This document shows, piece by piece, positions 7,977 to 17,506 of a DNA stretch of 64,000 bases (its first letter is position 1; the number at the start of each line of letters is the position of its first letter). The notes under the pieces were generated by a model. It saw nothing but the letters and a program-made list of their open reading frames with translations. It searched no databases and was not told the origin of the DNA. The translations under genes were made by a program, and so were the position numbers. The DNA lies in the NCBI GenBank assembly GCA_964364175.1, contig CAYILR010000017.1:1-64000 (forward strand). The letters run 5' to 3'. This stretch comes from CAYILR01 sp964364175 (GTDB lineage: Bacteria; Bdellovibrionota; UBA1018).

Positions 7977-9440
7977 ATGAACTGGAAGGGCGTTCTTTGG
8001 CTCGCGATTAGCATCGCTGTTGTTTGGTCTGCCGTTGGCTCAATCCGCGAATCAGCGGAGCGAGCGCAATGGTTTCCGTTAACAGCGGACGAGGCGATTC
8101 ACGCCGAAGGCATCGAGGTGCTCGCACAAACCGGGCGCTACGCGAACTGGAACGGATCGATTTTCCCACCACGCCTCACGGGCGGGCCCACTCTCATCAT
8201 TCCTGCAGCTCTTCTCTCTCGGTGGACAGGCTGGTCGGGTTCAGCCAGCGGTCGAATCATCACTTACCTCTACTTTCTGGCCAGCATCTTGGCCATTCTC
8301 AGACACTGGGGATGGGACAGGAGATCAGACGCGGGATTCATCCTAGGCATGATTGCACTCGGAACTTTTTTCATCCATTGGCGCAGCCTTCAAGATACCG
8401 GGTACTATCCGTTCGCTATCTTGGGAGAAAGTCCGGCGATCTATTTTACCCTGAGCAGCCTGATCGCTTGGCAAAGGAGCCGTCCTTATTCATCTGGCCT
8501 TCGTGCCAGTCTCGCGGTGCTCTCTAAACCTTACTTGCTACTTCTGCCTATTTGCCTCTTTTTGTACACCTTCCTCAGCGGCAGAAAAGGGATTCGAACT
8601 TTCCTGGGTATCGCTGCCCCGTTCGCACTGCTGATTTGGGCTATGTCAAGGCACGCAGGTTGGGACACTGCTTGGACTTTCATCAAAAATTACCCGCAAA
8701 TGATGAGATCCATCAATGGGGCAGGAATCCCATCGGACGTGCACTTCACAGTGGGATTGATCTTGGATCAACTGTTCCTCAAAGCAACTCACTTGCCCGA
8801 GATTCTCAAATGGCGAGGAATTTTGTTGGCGGGTTTTGGAACACTCTTGGGAATCGGAATCTATCTTCAGGGAAATCGAAAGTGGGCCCCCTTCGTACTT
8901 TTTGCTTTTGCCCAACTGGCCTGGTGGTGGGGACTCTCTCCTGGCGTCCAAGCACGATACCTTATGCCCGCGTTTTTGATTTTGGCGCTGATCAACGTGG
9001 ATTGGCTCACGCGACGCCTGTCGAATTGGATCACGCCGCCTCCCCGCGCTCTCAATTGGATCGCATTTCTGGCGCTCAGCATAGTCGCTGGCTCTCAAGT
9101 CCGAGCTAGCTGGAAGGAACACGCCGGAAATTTTGAAAACTGCGGATTCTGTCGGCAGACCGCGATTCAGGATTATTGGAAGTCACAACCCTCACCCCGC
9201 CCTAATTTGTATGCATTCTCCAACGCTGGATACCTGCACGACCTGGACCTGGTTCTCACTGCGCCTTCCACGATTCGCCCCATCCATGATCCCCAGCATT
9301 TTCCCCGCGACCCGATGAATTGGGTCAGCGTCGGAGAATTTGCTGTCGAAAACGCTCCAGCAGTACTAAGAAAACACAAATGCCGTCCCGTTTTCACCGT
9401 TGGAACCCAGGAGCGTGGTTTTTGGACCTGTCAAAAATGA
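7977..9440 (+). CDS. GT-C-fold membrane glycosyltransferase (ArnT/PMT-like)
   Basis: The 487-residue protein has an N-terminal membrane anchor followed by a periplasmic loop with the acidic motif LTADEAIHAEG, typical of the first loop of GT-C enzymes that use lipid-phosphate sugars. About ten hydrophobic segments follow, then a soluble C-terminal tail with cysteines. Such enzymes move a sugar from a polyprenyl-phosphate donor onto lipid or protein at the outer face of the inner membrane. The acceptor here is unknown. The TGA stop overlaps the ATG of the START-domain gene (ATGA), so the two are translationally coupled. Confidence 0.7.
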   Translation: MNWKGVLWLAISIAVVWSAVGSIRESAERAQWFPLTADEAIHAEGIEVLAQTGRYANWNGSIFPPRLTGGPTLIIPAALLSRWTGWSGSASGRIITYLYFLASILAILRHWGWDRRSDAGFILGMIALGTFFIHWRSLQDTGYYPFAILGESPAIYFTLSSLIAWQRSRPYSSGLRASLAVLSKPYLLLLPICLFLYTFLSGRKGIRTFLGIAAPFALLIWAMSRHAGWDTAWTFIKNYPQMMRSINGAGIPSDVHFTVGLILDQLFLKATHLPEILKWRGILLAGFGTLLGIGIYLQGNRKWAPFVLFAFAQLAWWWGLSPGVQARYLMPAFLILALINVDWLTRRLSNWITPPPRALNWIAFLALSIVAGSQVRASWKEHAGNFENCGFCRQTAIQDYWKSQPSPRPNLYAFSNAGYLHDLDLVLTAPSTIRPIHDPQHFPRDPMNWVSVGEFAVENAPAVLRKHKCRPVFTVGTQERGFWTCQK

Positions 9441-10069
9441 AGCACATTGCGTTGCTTTGGATCGTCATATCCTGCCCTTTTGCTGCAATCGCAGCAGACG
9501 ATTGGGAAGAAGTCAGTCGAGCTGACGACCTCGTCGTATTCCGCAAGGTAATGAAAGATAATCCCATCTTCGCTTACAAGGGAGAAGCTCTGGTCAAAGC
9601 TCCATTTGAGAGAGTGCTGTCGGTCGTGATGAACACCGAGCGAAGAACAGAATGGATGGAACGAGTAGTTGAATCCTCCACCAAGAAGATCATTTCGCCG
9701 TACGAAAAAATCGATCTCATGATCACTCGGGTGCCGTGGCCAATGCGCGGGCGCGAATTCCTTTTTCGGTCGATTTTTCAAATCGACGCCAAAGGCAAAA
9801 AAGCAACTCTGCGTCTCGAATCCATTGAAGATCCAAAATTCCCACAGGACCCCGATCGCATTCGAGGCTGGATTCAAAATGCAACATTTGAACTCATCGC
9901 AACCTCGGACTACACCACACGAGTGACAGCAGAATCGCACACCGATCCCAAGGGATGGCTTCCGGCTTGGATCATCAACCTCGTTCAAAGAACCTTTCCC
10001 CGAAAAACCCTGGGGCGACTGACTGAACAAGCCTTGAAACCTGACATTGAGTCCTTCAAATTGCGTTGA
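9437..10069 (+). CDS. Exported START-domain (lipid-binding-like) protein
   Basis: Translation should start at the ATG at 9437, which overlaps the preceding stop and opens a signal peptide (MKHIALLWIVISCPFAAIAA). The frame extends upstream to 9320 only through the preceding gene. The mature protein of about 190 residues resembles START domains: DDLVVFRKVM, then VKAPFERVLSVVMNTERRTEWM, and TRVPWPMRGREFLFRS. These domains form a hydrophobic cavity for lipids. Coupling to a GT-C enzyme using a lipid-linked donor suggests an envelope-lipid role (inference). The glycolytic gene gap begins 31 bases downstream. Confidence 0.7.
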   Translation: MKHIALLWIVISCPFAAIAADDWEEVSRADDLVVFRKVMKDNPIFAYKGEALVKAPFERVLSVVMNTERRTEWMERVVESSTKKIISPYEKIDLMITRVPWPMRGREFLFRSIFQIDAKGKKATLRLESIEDPKFPQDPDRIRGWIQNATFELIATSDYTTRVTAESHTDPKGWLPAWIINLVQRTFPRKTLGRLTEQALKPDIESFKLR

Positions 10070-10100
10070 ATCTGTGGGCTAGGCGGAGTATACGCCATAC

Positions 10101-11126
10101 ATGGCAAACACTACTTCTGTTGGTATCAATGGCTTCGGCCGTATTGGTCGCAAAATTCTGCGTTTGGCTCTCAGCAGTGCAAAAAGCGGAGACAGCCAAG
10201 TCAAAATCGCTGGAATCAACGATCTGTCTCAGCCGGAAACGATCGCTCACCTGATCAAATACGATTCTGTTCATGGCACTCTGGATGAAGAAGTCCGGAT
10301 CGAGGCGGGCTTTCTGCATGTGGGTGCTCAAAAAATTGCGCTTTCTAGCCAAAAAGATCCGACCCAATTGCCGTGGAAACAACTCGGCGTTCGTTACGTT
10401 CACGAGTGCACGGGCGTGTTTACCGATCGCGACAAGGCTTTGCTTCACATGCAAGCCGGCGCACAGCGCGTGATCATTTCGGCTCCTTCGAAGGACGCGG
10501 ACATCACTCTTTGCATGGGTGTGAACGAGAAGGCTTACGATCCATCCAAACACCTGGTGGTCTCGAACGCATCTTGCACGACCAACTGCTTGGCTCCTTT
10601 GGTCAAAGTTCTGGACGATAATTTTGGTGTGATTCGTGGGACGATGTTGACCGTTCACAGCTACACGAACGATCAGCAATTGCTCGATCTCAGCCACAAA
10701 GATCTGCGTCGCTCACGTGCGGCTGCACTTTCGCAAATTCCGACTTCGACCGGTGCTGCAAAAGCGGTGGGATTGGTACTGCCTCATTTGAAAGGCAAAC
10801 TCGACGGATTGTCGATTCGCGTTCCAACTCCCAACGTTTCCATTGTCGATTTCACTGGTGAAGTGAAAAAAGCCACCAGCAAAAGCGAAATCAACGATGC
10901 TTTCAAAAAAGCTTCCGAAAGCTCGATGAAAGGGATTTTGGGATACTGCACGGTTCCGTTGGTTTCGACCGACTATATCGGCGATATTCGTAGCTCAATC
11001 ATCGATGCGGACCTGACTCAAGTCACCGAAGGAACTTTGGTGAAGGTTTTGTCTTGGTACGACAACGAGTCGGGCTTCTCTCAGCGAATGATCGACACGA
11101 CTGCGTTCATGGCTTCGAAAGAGTAG
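10101..11126 (+). CDS. gap: Glyceraldehyde-3-phosphate dehydrogenase, type I
   Basis: The 341-residue enzyme shows the NAD-binding start GINGFGRIGRKILR and the catalytic segment SNASCTTNCLAP with the nucleophilic Cys, then the DNESGFSQRM end motif. It oxidises glyceraldehyde 3-phosphate to 1,3-bisphosphoglycerate. It is the first of three glycolytic genes (gap, pgk, tpiA) in one plus-strand unit; pgk starts 4 bases after its stop. Confidence 0.97.
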   Translation: MANTTSVGINGFGRIGRKILRLALSSAKSGDSQVKIAGINDLSQPETIAHLIKYDSVHGTLDEEVRIEAGFLHVGAQKIALSSQKDPTQLPWKQLGVRYVHECTGVFTDRDKALLHMQAGAQRVIISAPSKDADITLCMGVNEKAYDPSKHLVVSNASCTTNCLAPLVKVLDDNFGVIRGTMLTVHSYTNDQQLLDLSHKDLRRSRAAALSQIPTSTGAAKAVGLVLPHLKGKLDGLSIRVPTPNVSIVDFTGEVKKATSKSEINDAFKKASESSMKGILGYCTVPLVSTDYIGDIRSSIIDADLTQVTEGTLVKVLSWYDNESGFSQRMIDTTAFMASKE

Positions 11127-11130
11127 CTGC

Positions 11131-12309
11131 ATGAAAACCGCAGGCGGCATCATCAAGAGCATTCAAGAAATCGACATCACGAATAAGACCGTGTTGATGC
11201 GCCTGGATTTCAACGTTCCTTTGAAAGATGGCAAAATCGAAGACGACACTCGAATTCGAGAAGCACTCCCGACGATCAAATACGCGATCGAGAAATACGC
11301 AAAACTCGTTCTGTGCTCGCATCTAGGGCGCCCGGATGGGAGGGCAAAACCCGAATATTCGCTCGAACCCGTTGCGCTTCACCTGGCTGAACTTTTGGGT
11401 CGAGATGTGACTTTGGCGGACGACTGCGTAGGCGAAGGCATCGAGATGATGGCCAAGAGCTTGAAGAACGGTCAAGTTTTGTTGCTGGAAAATCTGCGAT
11501 TCCATAACGCTGAGGAAGGCAACGATCCCGTGTTTTGTCACAAGCTCGCGCGCTTGGGAGATGTCTACATCAACGACGCGTTTGGGACTTCACATCGCAA
11601 GCACGCTTCGACCTATGGTGTGGCGGCTTTGATGCCTGTCAAAGGCGTGGGTTTGTTGATCGAAAAAGAGATTAAGTTCTTGGATAAATTGGTTCACCAT
11701 CCGGAAGAGCCTTTTTACACCATTCTGGGCGGCTCCAAAGTCAGCGATAAAATCAAAACCATCGAGTCACTGATGAAGCACGTGGACGGACTGCTGATTG
11801 GTGGCGCGATGATGTATGCGTTCTGGGCTGCGCAGGGGCGCGCGCTTCCAGAAGGAGCAAAGAAACCCTCAGCGGACGATGTGGAGCACGCCAAGGGAAT
11901 TCTGCGAGATGCAGCTCGACGTGAGATTCCAGTTTTGGTGGCGGAAGACACGGTGGATGCATTTGATATTGGGCCGCAGTCGGTGGAGAAGTTTTCCGCA
12001 TTCTTGCAGAACGCAAAAACGATTTTTTGGAATGGTCCACTCGGATGGTTCGAGAAAAAGCCTTACGATGCCGGAACTTTTGCCATTGCAGAAGTGATCG
12101 CAGGCTTGAGTGCGACTAAGGTCGTGGGCGGCGGCGACACAGTCTCGGCCGTTCATGCGTCCGGGTTTGCAGAGAAATTCGACCACCTATCGACTGGAGG
12201 CGGAGCCGTTCTCGAGTACCTCGAAGAAGGTAAACTTCCCGGCATCGAGATTCTGAAAGCTCTCCACAACAAAGCAGTCAGCAAAAACATGCAAGATGAT
12301 TCTGAATGA
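11131..12309 (+). CDS. pgk: Phosphoglycerate kinase
   Basis: This 392-residue enzyme has the N-terminal substrate segment VLMRLDFNVPLKDG, the CSHLGRP motif, YINDAFGTSHRKHAST, the ADP-site region LGGSKVSDK, and the C-terminal hinge GGGDTVSAVHASG with STGGGAVLEYL. It makes ATP from 1,3-bisphosphoglycerate. Only 4 bases separate it from gap and 11 from tpiA, so the three are co-transcribed. Confidence 0.97.
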   Translation: MKTAGGIIKSIQEIDITNKTVLMRLDFNVPLKDGKIEDDTRIREALPTIKYAIEKYAKLVLCSHLGRPDGRAKPEYSLEPVALHLAELLGRDVTLADDCVGEGIEMMAKSLKNGQVLLLENLRFHNAEEGNDPVFCHKLARLGDVYINDAFGTSHRKHASTYGVAALMPVKGVGLLIEKEIKFLDKLVHHPEEPFYTILGGSKVSDKIKTIESLMKHVDGLLIGGAMMYAFWAAQGRALPEGAKKPSADDVEHAKGILRDAARREIPVLVAEDTVDAFDIGPQSVEKFSAFLQNAKTIFWNGPLGWFEKKPYDAGTFAIAEVIAGLSATKVVGGGDTVSAVHASGFAEKFDHLSTGGGAVLEYLEEGKLPGIEILKALHNKAVSKNMQDDSE

Positions 12310-12320
12310 ATGTGCATTGA

Positions 12321-13124
<804 letters not shown>

Positions 13125-13131
13125 ACGAAAA

Positions 13132-13160
13132 GGCCCGAATAGATAAAATCCATCCGGGCC
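13132..13160 (+). terminator. Probable terminator of the gap-pgk-tpiA unit
   Basis: GGCCCG and CGGGCC pair around a 17-base loop that has a small internal GAT/ATC pair. Modest T-richness follows (CTTAGTGTTTTC). It lies 7 bases after the tpiA stop and before a convergent gene, so a terminator is plausible although the T-run is poor. Confidence 0.45.
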
Positions 13161-13174
13161 CTTAGTGTTTTCGG

Positions 13175-13669
13175 CTAAATCAATTCCCCTGCTAAATAGA
13201 TTACAGCAGCAATGTCTTGGTCAGATGCATTGACCACCGAGTCCTCCTGGCTTTCAGCAGCTTTGGCTCTGATTTCCTGGAAGACCTCTTGAAGAAGAAG
13301 AGTCATTTCTTGCTCTTCCAAAAACATACGAGCGTCTTCACGAACGAAAGCGACTTGGCGTTTGTCCTGCAAATTTCCAATGACTGTCAAGATAGACACC
13401 GCCACTGCCAAACCCTGCACCGCAGACTCTGCACCTGCAATACAGGGAGCCGCTGCCACTCCTGACATTGCACAAATCAACGCCGTCGCCGTAGAGCCGT
13501 AGGTACCAATAAAAAAAGCACCAGTGGACGCTACTTGCCAAACCTCTCCATCATCCTTGATATACTTTAAAAAAAACTCGGGACGGTCCGAGGCCCAGAC
13601 AGAAAACTGCCCCAGCAACGAAATCATGCAAATCAGTGCTAATATTTTAGACTTCAAGATTCTCATCAT
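13175..13669 (-). CDS. Exported glycine/alanine-rich small protein, unknown function
   Basis: This 164-residue product begins with a signal peptide (SKILALICMISLLGQFSVWA). A hydrophobic Gly/Ala stretch around residues 50-95 (GAFFIGTYGSTATALICAMS and AVAVSILTVIG) could cross or insert into a membrane. The C-terminal third is acidic and helical. Its ATG overlaps the stop of the preceding gene (TAATG) behind a good GGAAGGAG site, so it is coupled to 13669-14178. No family is recognised. Confidence 0.6.
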   Translation of the reverse strand: MMRILKSKILALICMISLLGQFSVWASDRPEFFLKYIKDDGEVWQVASTGAFFIGTYGSTATALICAMSGVAAAPCIAGAESAVQGLAVAVSILTVIGNLQDKRQVAFVREDARMFLEEQEMTLLLQEVFQEIRAKAAESQEDSVVNASDQDIAAVIYLAGELI

Positions 13670-14178
13670 TACTCCTTCCCAACAGGCTGCAAATCCGCCT
13701 GAAAACTCAAAATTTTTCCATTCTCGTCAGCCATCCCATACACGACCTGTTTGAGACGTTCCTGCCCATACTGGCTTGTGCAAGTTTCGACTTTGGTGAC
13801 TAGATCCGTCTTGCAATCTCTTCGAATTTCGTAAAAACGAGTGACCATCCTGCCCTGCGAAACATGAGCCAACAACGTCCCAAAATCCTGAGACTCCTGA
13901 ATGCGATTCGCTCTCAATTGTGAATTGCAGACCTCACTCGGAAGATCCCAGGTTCGAAAAAACGTTGCATCCGCCTGGTTTTTCAGAATCACAGACAGCG
14001 TGATCCTTTCTTCCGGAACATTGCACGAAATTCGGCTTGCTTCCCGGTCCTCCAGTCGCTCCCAAACTGCCCTCGTATCCTGAATGTTTTTTTGTTCTAG
14101 TTTAAAATCTCCAGCGTTCGCACAAATGCTCATCAGTGCCAAAGATGTACCCATCCCGATCCGATTGTATAACTTCAT
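13669..14178 (-). CDS. Exported protein of unknown function (169 aa)
   Basis: A signal peptide (IGMGTSLALMSICANAGD) precedes a mature domain of about 145 residues with four cysteines (ISCNV, SEVCN, RRDCK, ETCTSQ), compatible with two disulfides. It is the middle gene of a three-gene minus-strand set of exported proteins: 29 bases after 14208-15395 and overlapping 13175-13669 by one base. No known domain is recognised. Confidence 0.6.
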   Translation of the reverse strand: MKLYNRIGMGTSLALMSICANAGDFKLEQKNIQDTRAVWERLEDREASRISCNVPEERITLSVILKNQADATFFRTWDLPSEVCNSQLRANRIQESQDFGTLLAHVSQGRMVTRFYEIRRDCKTDLVTKVETCTSQYGQERLKQVVYGMADENGKILSFQADLQPVGKE

Positions 14179-14207
14179 ATGTTTTCCTTTTTCTCTACTG
14201 ATTTAAA

Positions 14208-15395
14208 TTAATCTACAGAACGATTAGGATTTGCATCCAGTTTGACGAAATAATCGAGCGCACTTCTCTCTTCAGGGGTGAAGCAAGCTTGCAAAAATCG
14301 TCCGCGATCACTCTTCACGATGGGAACAATCTCATTTTGCGCTAGACGAATCCGTTTAAGATCCTTTTCGTTGATATAGTAACTATGTTCTCCACCATCA
14401 AATCGGAAATAATCAATAAACCGATGGGTCGAATAATGAATTTGACTGGGTATCGAACTCATCATCGGGTAATAGAACCAATCTTTCTGACCAAAAAACT
14501 GGATTTTTCCCACCTGCCCCAATGACTTGTCAAATCCCGTAAATTTATTTTTCGATTGAATATCTTGCAAATCATCGTAGACGTCTTTGTAAAATTCACC
14601 AAAGGTCGTCAGTGACTTTTGAATTGTTGAAAAGGATTCATTCTTAAACCGCTGGCATTCTGTCTGAAACTCAGGACTCTTAACCCAATTCATTTGCTCA
14701 GGAGAAACCCAAAGACCGTTCGGAGCCTGCAATTTGGCACGATCCAACCGAGCAGTGATCTGTTCAAAACTCTGCATCGCAAAACTAGGACTGAAAAAAT
14801 ACGCACTGAGCGATCGAGTCTCGTAAGAATCCTCGGCACCTTGACTGCCCACTAGCAAAGCATAAAATATCTCGTGAAAAATCAATCCTGCCTGGTGAAC
14901 AGTGGCCAGCTTGACATACAAATTGCGGTGAATCGATACCAGCTTGAGCGTATCATCGCGAACTGCCAGCTGATAAAGCTCCAACCCCTTCACTTCTTTG
15001 ATGGGGGATTTTCCGATATCAAAAATCGGGACTAAGGATGCATTCAAGGAACGCCATTGATATTTTTTGAAAGTATCAAAAAGAATTTCTGCCAGCTGAG
15101 GAATATGATCTGAGATCTCATTCAGCTTGGCAGTAACAATTCCAACCACTTCGTTCGAAACTGATAAAGGCAAGGACGCTCTTACGATTGACCTTGCATG
15201 CATTTTGTCTTCGACGCCAGGAAGATAAGTTGCAGAATCCTCAATGCCCCCTTCGACAAAATCAAAGAGGTAATAATTCTGACCCTGCTTCTGAGCGTTG
15301 CCTCCGCCGCTCGTCCAACCATCCGCTAATACCAGGGTAGAACCTAAAAGCATAAGCGTCACACACCACCATCGATTTGCATTTATACAATTCAT
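14208..15395 (-). CDS. Exported protein with zincin-like HE motif but no second His (395 aa)
   Basis: I start the gene at the ATG at 15395, which has GGAG about 9 bases upstream and opens a signal peptide (RWWCVTLMLLGSTLVLADG). The frame continues to 15479, but that extension is charged and unlike an export signal. Around residues 190-215 it reads HQAGLIFHEIFYALL followed by EDSYETRSL. This resembles the helix of zinc peptidases (HExxH), yet the second His is Tyr, so catalysis is doubtful. It is the first of three exported-protein genes and faces a TIGR02147 regulator across a palindrome, which suggests regulation by that neighbour. Confidence 0.6.
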   Translation of the reverse strand: MNCINANRWWCVTLMLLGSTLVLADGWTSGGGNAQKQGQNYYLFDFVEGGIEDSATYLPGVEDKMHARSIVRASLPLSVSNEVVGIVTAKLNEISDHIPQLAEILFDTFKKYQWRSLNASLVPIFDIGKSPIKEVKGLELYQLAVRDDTLKLVSIHRNLYVKLATVHQAGLIFHEIFYALLVGSQGAEDSYETRSLSAYFFSPSFAMQSFEQITARLDRAKLQAPNGLWVSPEQMNWVKSPEFQTECQRFKNESFSTIQKSLTTFGEFYKDVYDDLQDIQSKNKFTGFDKSLGQVGKIQFFGQKDWFYYPMMSSIPSQIHYSTHRFIDYFRFDGGEHSYYINEKDLKRIRLAQNEIVPIVKSDRGRFLQACFTPEERSALDYFVKLDANPNRSVD

Positions 15396-15495
15396 ATATT
15401 TTACTCCGTGCTTGTTTAACAAACTTGTCTCTTTCGAGCAAACTTTGTTTGTTCGCTTTCTAGCGGGACGGGCTATCAAAAGTAAATTATTTTAT

Positions 15496-15519
15496 TAACT
15501 TATTTATAGAAATAAGTTA
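15496..15519. promoter_or_regulatory. Perfect palindrome between divergent genes, probable operator
   Basis: Ten-base arms TAACTTATTT and AAATAAGTTA flank ATAG. The site lies 16 bases before the regulator ATG at 15535 and about 100 bases upstream of the exported-protein operon. The position suits an autoregulatory operator of the TIGR02147 protein or a factor controlling both directions. No T-run follows, so termination is unlikely. Confidence 0.5.
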
Positions 15520-15534
15520 TATTTAAAATTAACC

Positions 15535-16377
15535 ATGAATTGGAATGAGGTTTCCTCTTACAAACAAGCACTTAAAGACCTCCTGTTGACCAAAAAAGAG
15601 CATTTTGGCGTTCAAAAATACTCTTTCCAAAAGTTGGCTGAGGCATGCCACGTGCAGAAAACCTACCTTTCCAAGGTATTGAATCATCCCGACACTCACC
15701 TCAGCCCGGATCAACTCTACCTGGCCCTCGAGTTTCTGGACGTTCCTGCTCAGCCTGCCAAATTGATTCAGCTCTTGTACGAACTAGAAAGAACCTCCCT
15801 CGAACGACGCAAAACACAGCTACGCCTAGAAATCAAAAAAGCGCGCGCTCGGTTCAAACAAACCGACCAACATCTGGACGTAAAAAAAACTCAGCCAGGA
15901 AGCGAGTTTCTCACCCAGTACTACCTCGATCCTGACCTTCAGATTCTGCACATGCTCTTGACCCTCGATCACTTTGCAGCGGATCCCAAGCGAGCCTGCC
16001 CAGTCCTCAATATTTCGACCGAACGCCTCAACACCCTCCTGCAGCAACTCGAAAAAGCGGGCCTGATTCTTCTCTCCCATTCCAATCAGGTCCAAGTTTT
16101 TCAGAACAAACTTCATTTGCCGGCACACTCGCCATTGATTCCTTCTTACAGGACGCTTTTGCGTCTCAAGGGCCTGGAACGCCTAAAAAATCTCTCTCGA
16201 GATGAGGGGTATAGCTTTTCCGTTCTATTTTCGTCCCCCGCCGGATCTCTCGACAAAATTCGAGAACGCTTTTTTCAGTTCGTTCAAGTGCTTGAAAAAG
16301 AATCACATTCTGAAAAAAACTCCTCTCAAAAAGAAGTACTACAGCTCCATTTCGATCTTTTTCCCTGGCACTCTTGA
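15535..16377 (+). CDS. TIGR02147/DUF4423-family regulator (second copy)
   Basis: The 280-residue product has the family layout: a helix-turn-helix around residues 27-52 (FQKLAEACHVQKTYLSKVL), a basic linker rich in Arg and Lys, and a C-terminal domain with YYLDPDLQILHMLLTLDHF and a terminal LHFDLFPW. It is paralogous to the gene at 108-935. It is divergent from an operon of exported proteins, with a perfect palindrome in the gap, so a local regulatory role is the best inference. Downstream, ilvE begins 56 bases later behind an 18-base palindrome. Confidence 0.75.
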   Translation: MNWNEVSSYKQALKDLLLTKKEHFGVQKYSFQKLAEACHVQKTYLSKVLNHPDTHLSPDQLYLALEFLDVPAQPAKLIQLLYELERTSLERRKTQLRLEIKKARARFKQTDQHLDVKKTQPGSEFLTQYYLDPDLQILHMLLTLDHFAADPKRACPVLNISTERLNTLLQQLEKAGLILLSHSNQVQVFQNKLHLPAHSPLIPSYRTLLRLKGLERLKNLSRDEGYSFSVLFSSPAGSLDKIRERFFQFVQVLEKESHSEKNSSQKEVLQLHFDLFPWHS

Positions 16378-16395
16378 ACATCCCCTCTTTCACTT

Positions 16396-16413
16396 TGTTT
16401 TCTTAAGAAAACA
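16396..16413. promoter_or_regulatory. 18-base perfect palindrome upstream of ilvE
   Basis: TGTTTTCTTAAGAAAACA is perfectly self-complementary with no loop. It lies 20 bases before the ilvE start. A gapless palindrome fits a dimeric repressor site better than an RNA hairpin, but no regulator can be named. Confidence 0.35.
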
Positions 16414-16432
16414 GGTGTATCGAAATTTCTGG

Positions 16433-17506
16433 ATGGGAATGCAACAACTCCGTATTGAGAAAATCGGCTCGCCTAGACCCTTGCCCGACCCCAAAAAGCT
16501 GGGCTTTGGAAAATATTTTACCGACCACATGTACCTGCTGGACTACAGCAGCAAACAGGGATGGCATTCACCTCGAATCGTGCCCTATGGCCCGATGCTT
16601 TTTGAGCCGGGGGCTTCGGTTCTGCACTATGGCCAGGCGATGTTCGAAGGTCTGAAGGCCTATCACGGACGCAATGGTAAAATCCGGATGTTCCGTCCGA
16701 ATATGAACTTGAATCGCATCGCAGCCGGGGCGGAGCGGATTTGCCTCCCGAAAATCCCGGTCGATCTGGTTTCCGAGGGGTTGAAAGAACTGATTCGCTT
16801 GGACGAACGCTGGATTCCCAACGAACCGGGCGCTTCACTCTATATTCGTCCCACTCTCATCGGAACCGAGTCCTTCCTTGGCGTTAGGCCTGCTGACGAA
16901 GCTCTCTTCTTCATTATTTTGTCACCCGTCGGGGCGTACTATGCCGAAGGGCTCGACCCCGTCCGGATTTGGGTAGAGACCGACACGATCCGAGCGGCTA
17001 CCGGTGGTCTGGGCGGAATCAAAGCGGGTGCGAACTACGCTTCGAGCCTGCTAGCGGCCAAAAAAGCTAAGGAAAAGGGTTATGCGCAAGTTCTGTGGCT
17101 CGATGCCGTAGAACACCGGTGGATCGAGGAAGTCGGCACGATGAACGTCTTCTTCAAAATCGGCGATACCGTGATCACCCCCCCTCTGGGTGGGACGATT
17201 TTGAACGGAGTCACTCGCGACAGCATCATTCACATCCTCAAAGATTGGAAAGTCCCGCTCCAAGAACGGCCGATTTCTTTGGATGAGATCCGAGAAGCCC
17301 ATAAAAAAGGCACCCTCTTGGAGGCCTTTGGGACCGGAACTGCGGCCGTGATTTCTCCGATTGGGGAATTCGGGCTGGCCGGAGGAGAAACCCTCAAACT
17401 CGAAAACGCCCGACAGAGCCCGCTGGGGCACAAATTATATGATGAGCTGACAGCCATACAATATGGTGATAAAGAAGCTCCAAAAGGTTGGATCGTCACA
17501 CTATGA
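16433..17506 (+). CDS. ilvE: Branched-chain amino-acid aminotransferase
   Basis: The product (357 residues from 16433) matches the longer BCAT type II class: FGKYFTDHMYLLDYS near the N terminus, FEGLKAYHGRNGKIRMFRP, the PLP lysine in GGIKAGANYASS, EEVGTMNVFF, FGTGTAAVISPIG, and the C-terminal IQYGD. It makes or breaks down leucine, isoleucine and valine with 2-oxoglutarate. ATGs at 16433 and 16439 are both possible; upstream codons read back into the regulator gene and are not typical of the family. The stop overlaps the secG start (ATGA). Confidence 0.93.
   Translation: MGMQQLRIEKIGSPRPLPDPKKLGFGKYFTDHMYLLDYSSKQGWHSPRIVPYGPMLFEPGASVLHYGQAMFEGLKAYHGRNGKIRMFRPNMNLNRIAAGAERICLPKIPVDLVSEGLKELIRLDERWIPNEPGASLYIRPTLIGTESFLGVRPADEALFFIILSPVGAYYAEGLDPVRIWVETDTIRAATGGLGGIKAGANYASSLLAAKKAKEKGYAQVLWLDAVEHRWIEEVGTMNVFFKIGDTVITPPLGGTILNGVTRDSIIHILKDWKVPLQERPISLDEIREAHKKGTLLEAFGTGTAAVISPIGEFGLAGGETLKLENARQSPLGHKLYDELTAIQYGDKEAPKGWIVTL

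Noticed and set aside
9320..9436. Longer N terminus for the START-domain protein
   Set aside because: The extension lies inside the GT-C gene and hides the signal peptide. The ATG at 9437 overlaps the stop and starts that signal.
10056..10697. Minus-strand frame of 213 codons over gap
   Set aside because: It lies fully opposite the conserved gap gene and its translation shows no domain.
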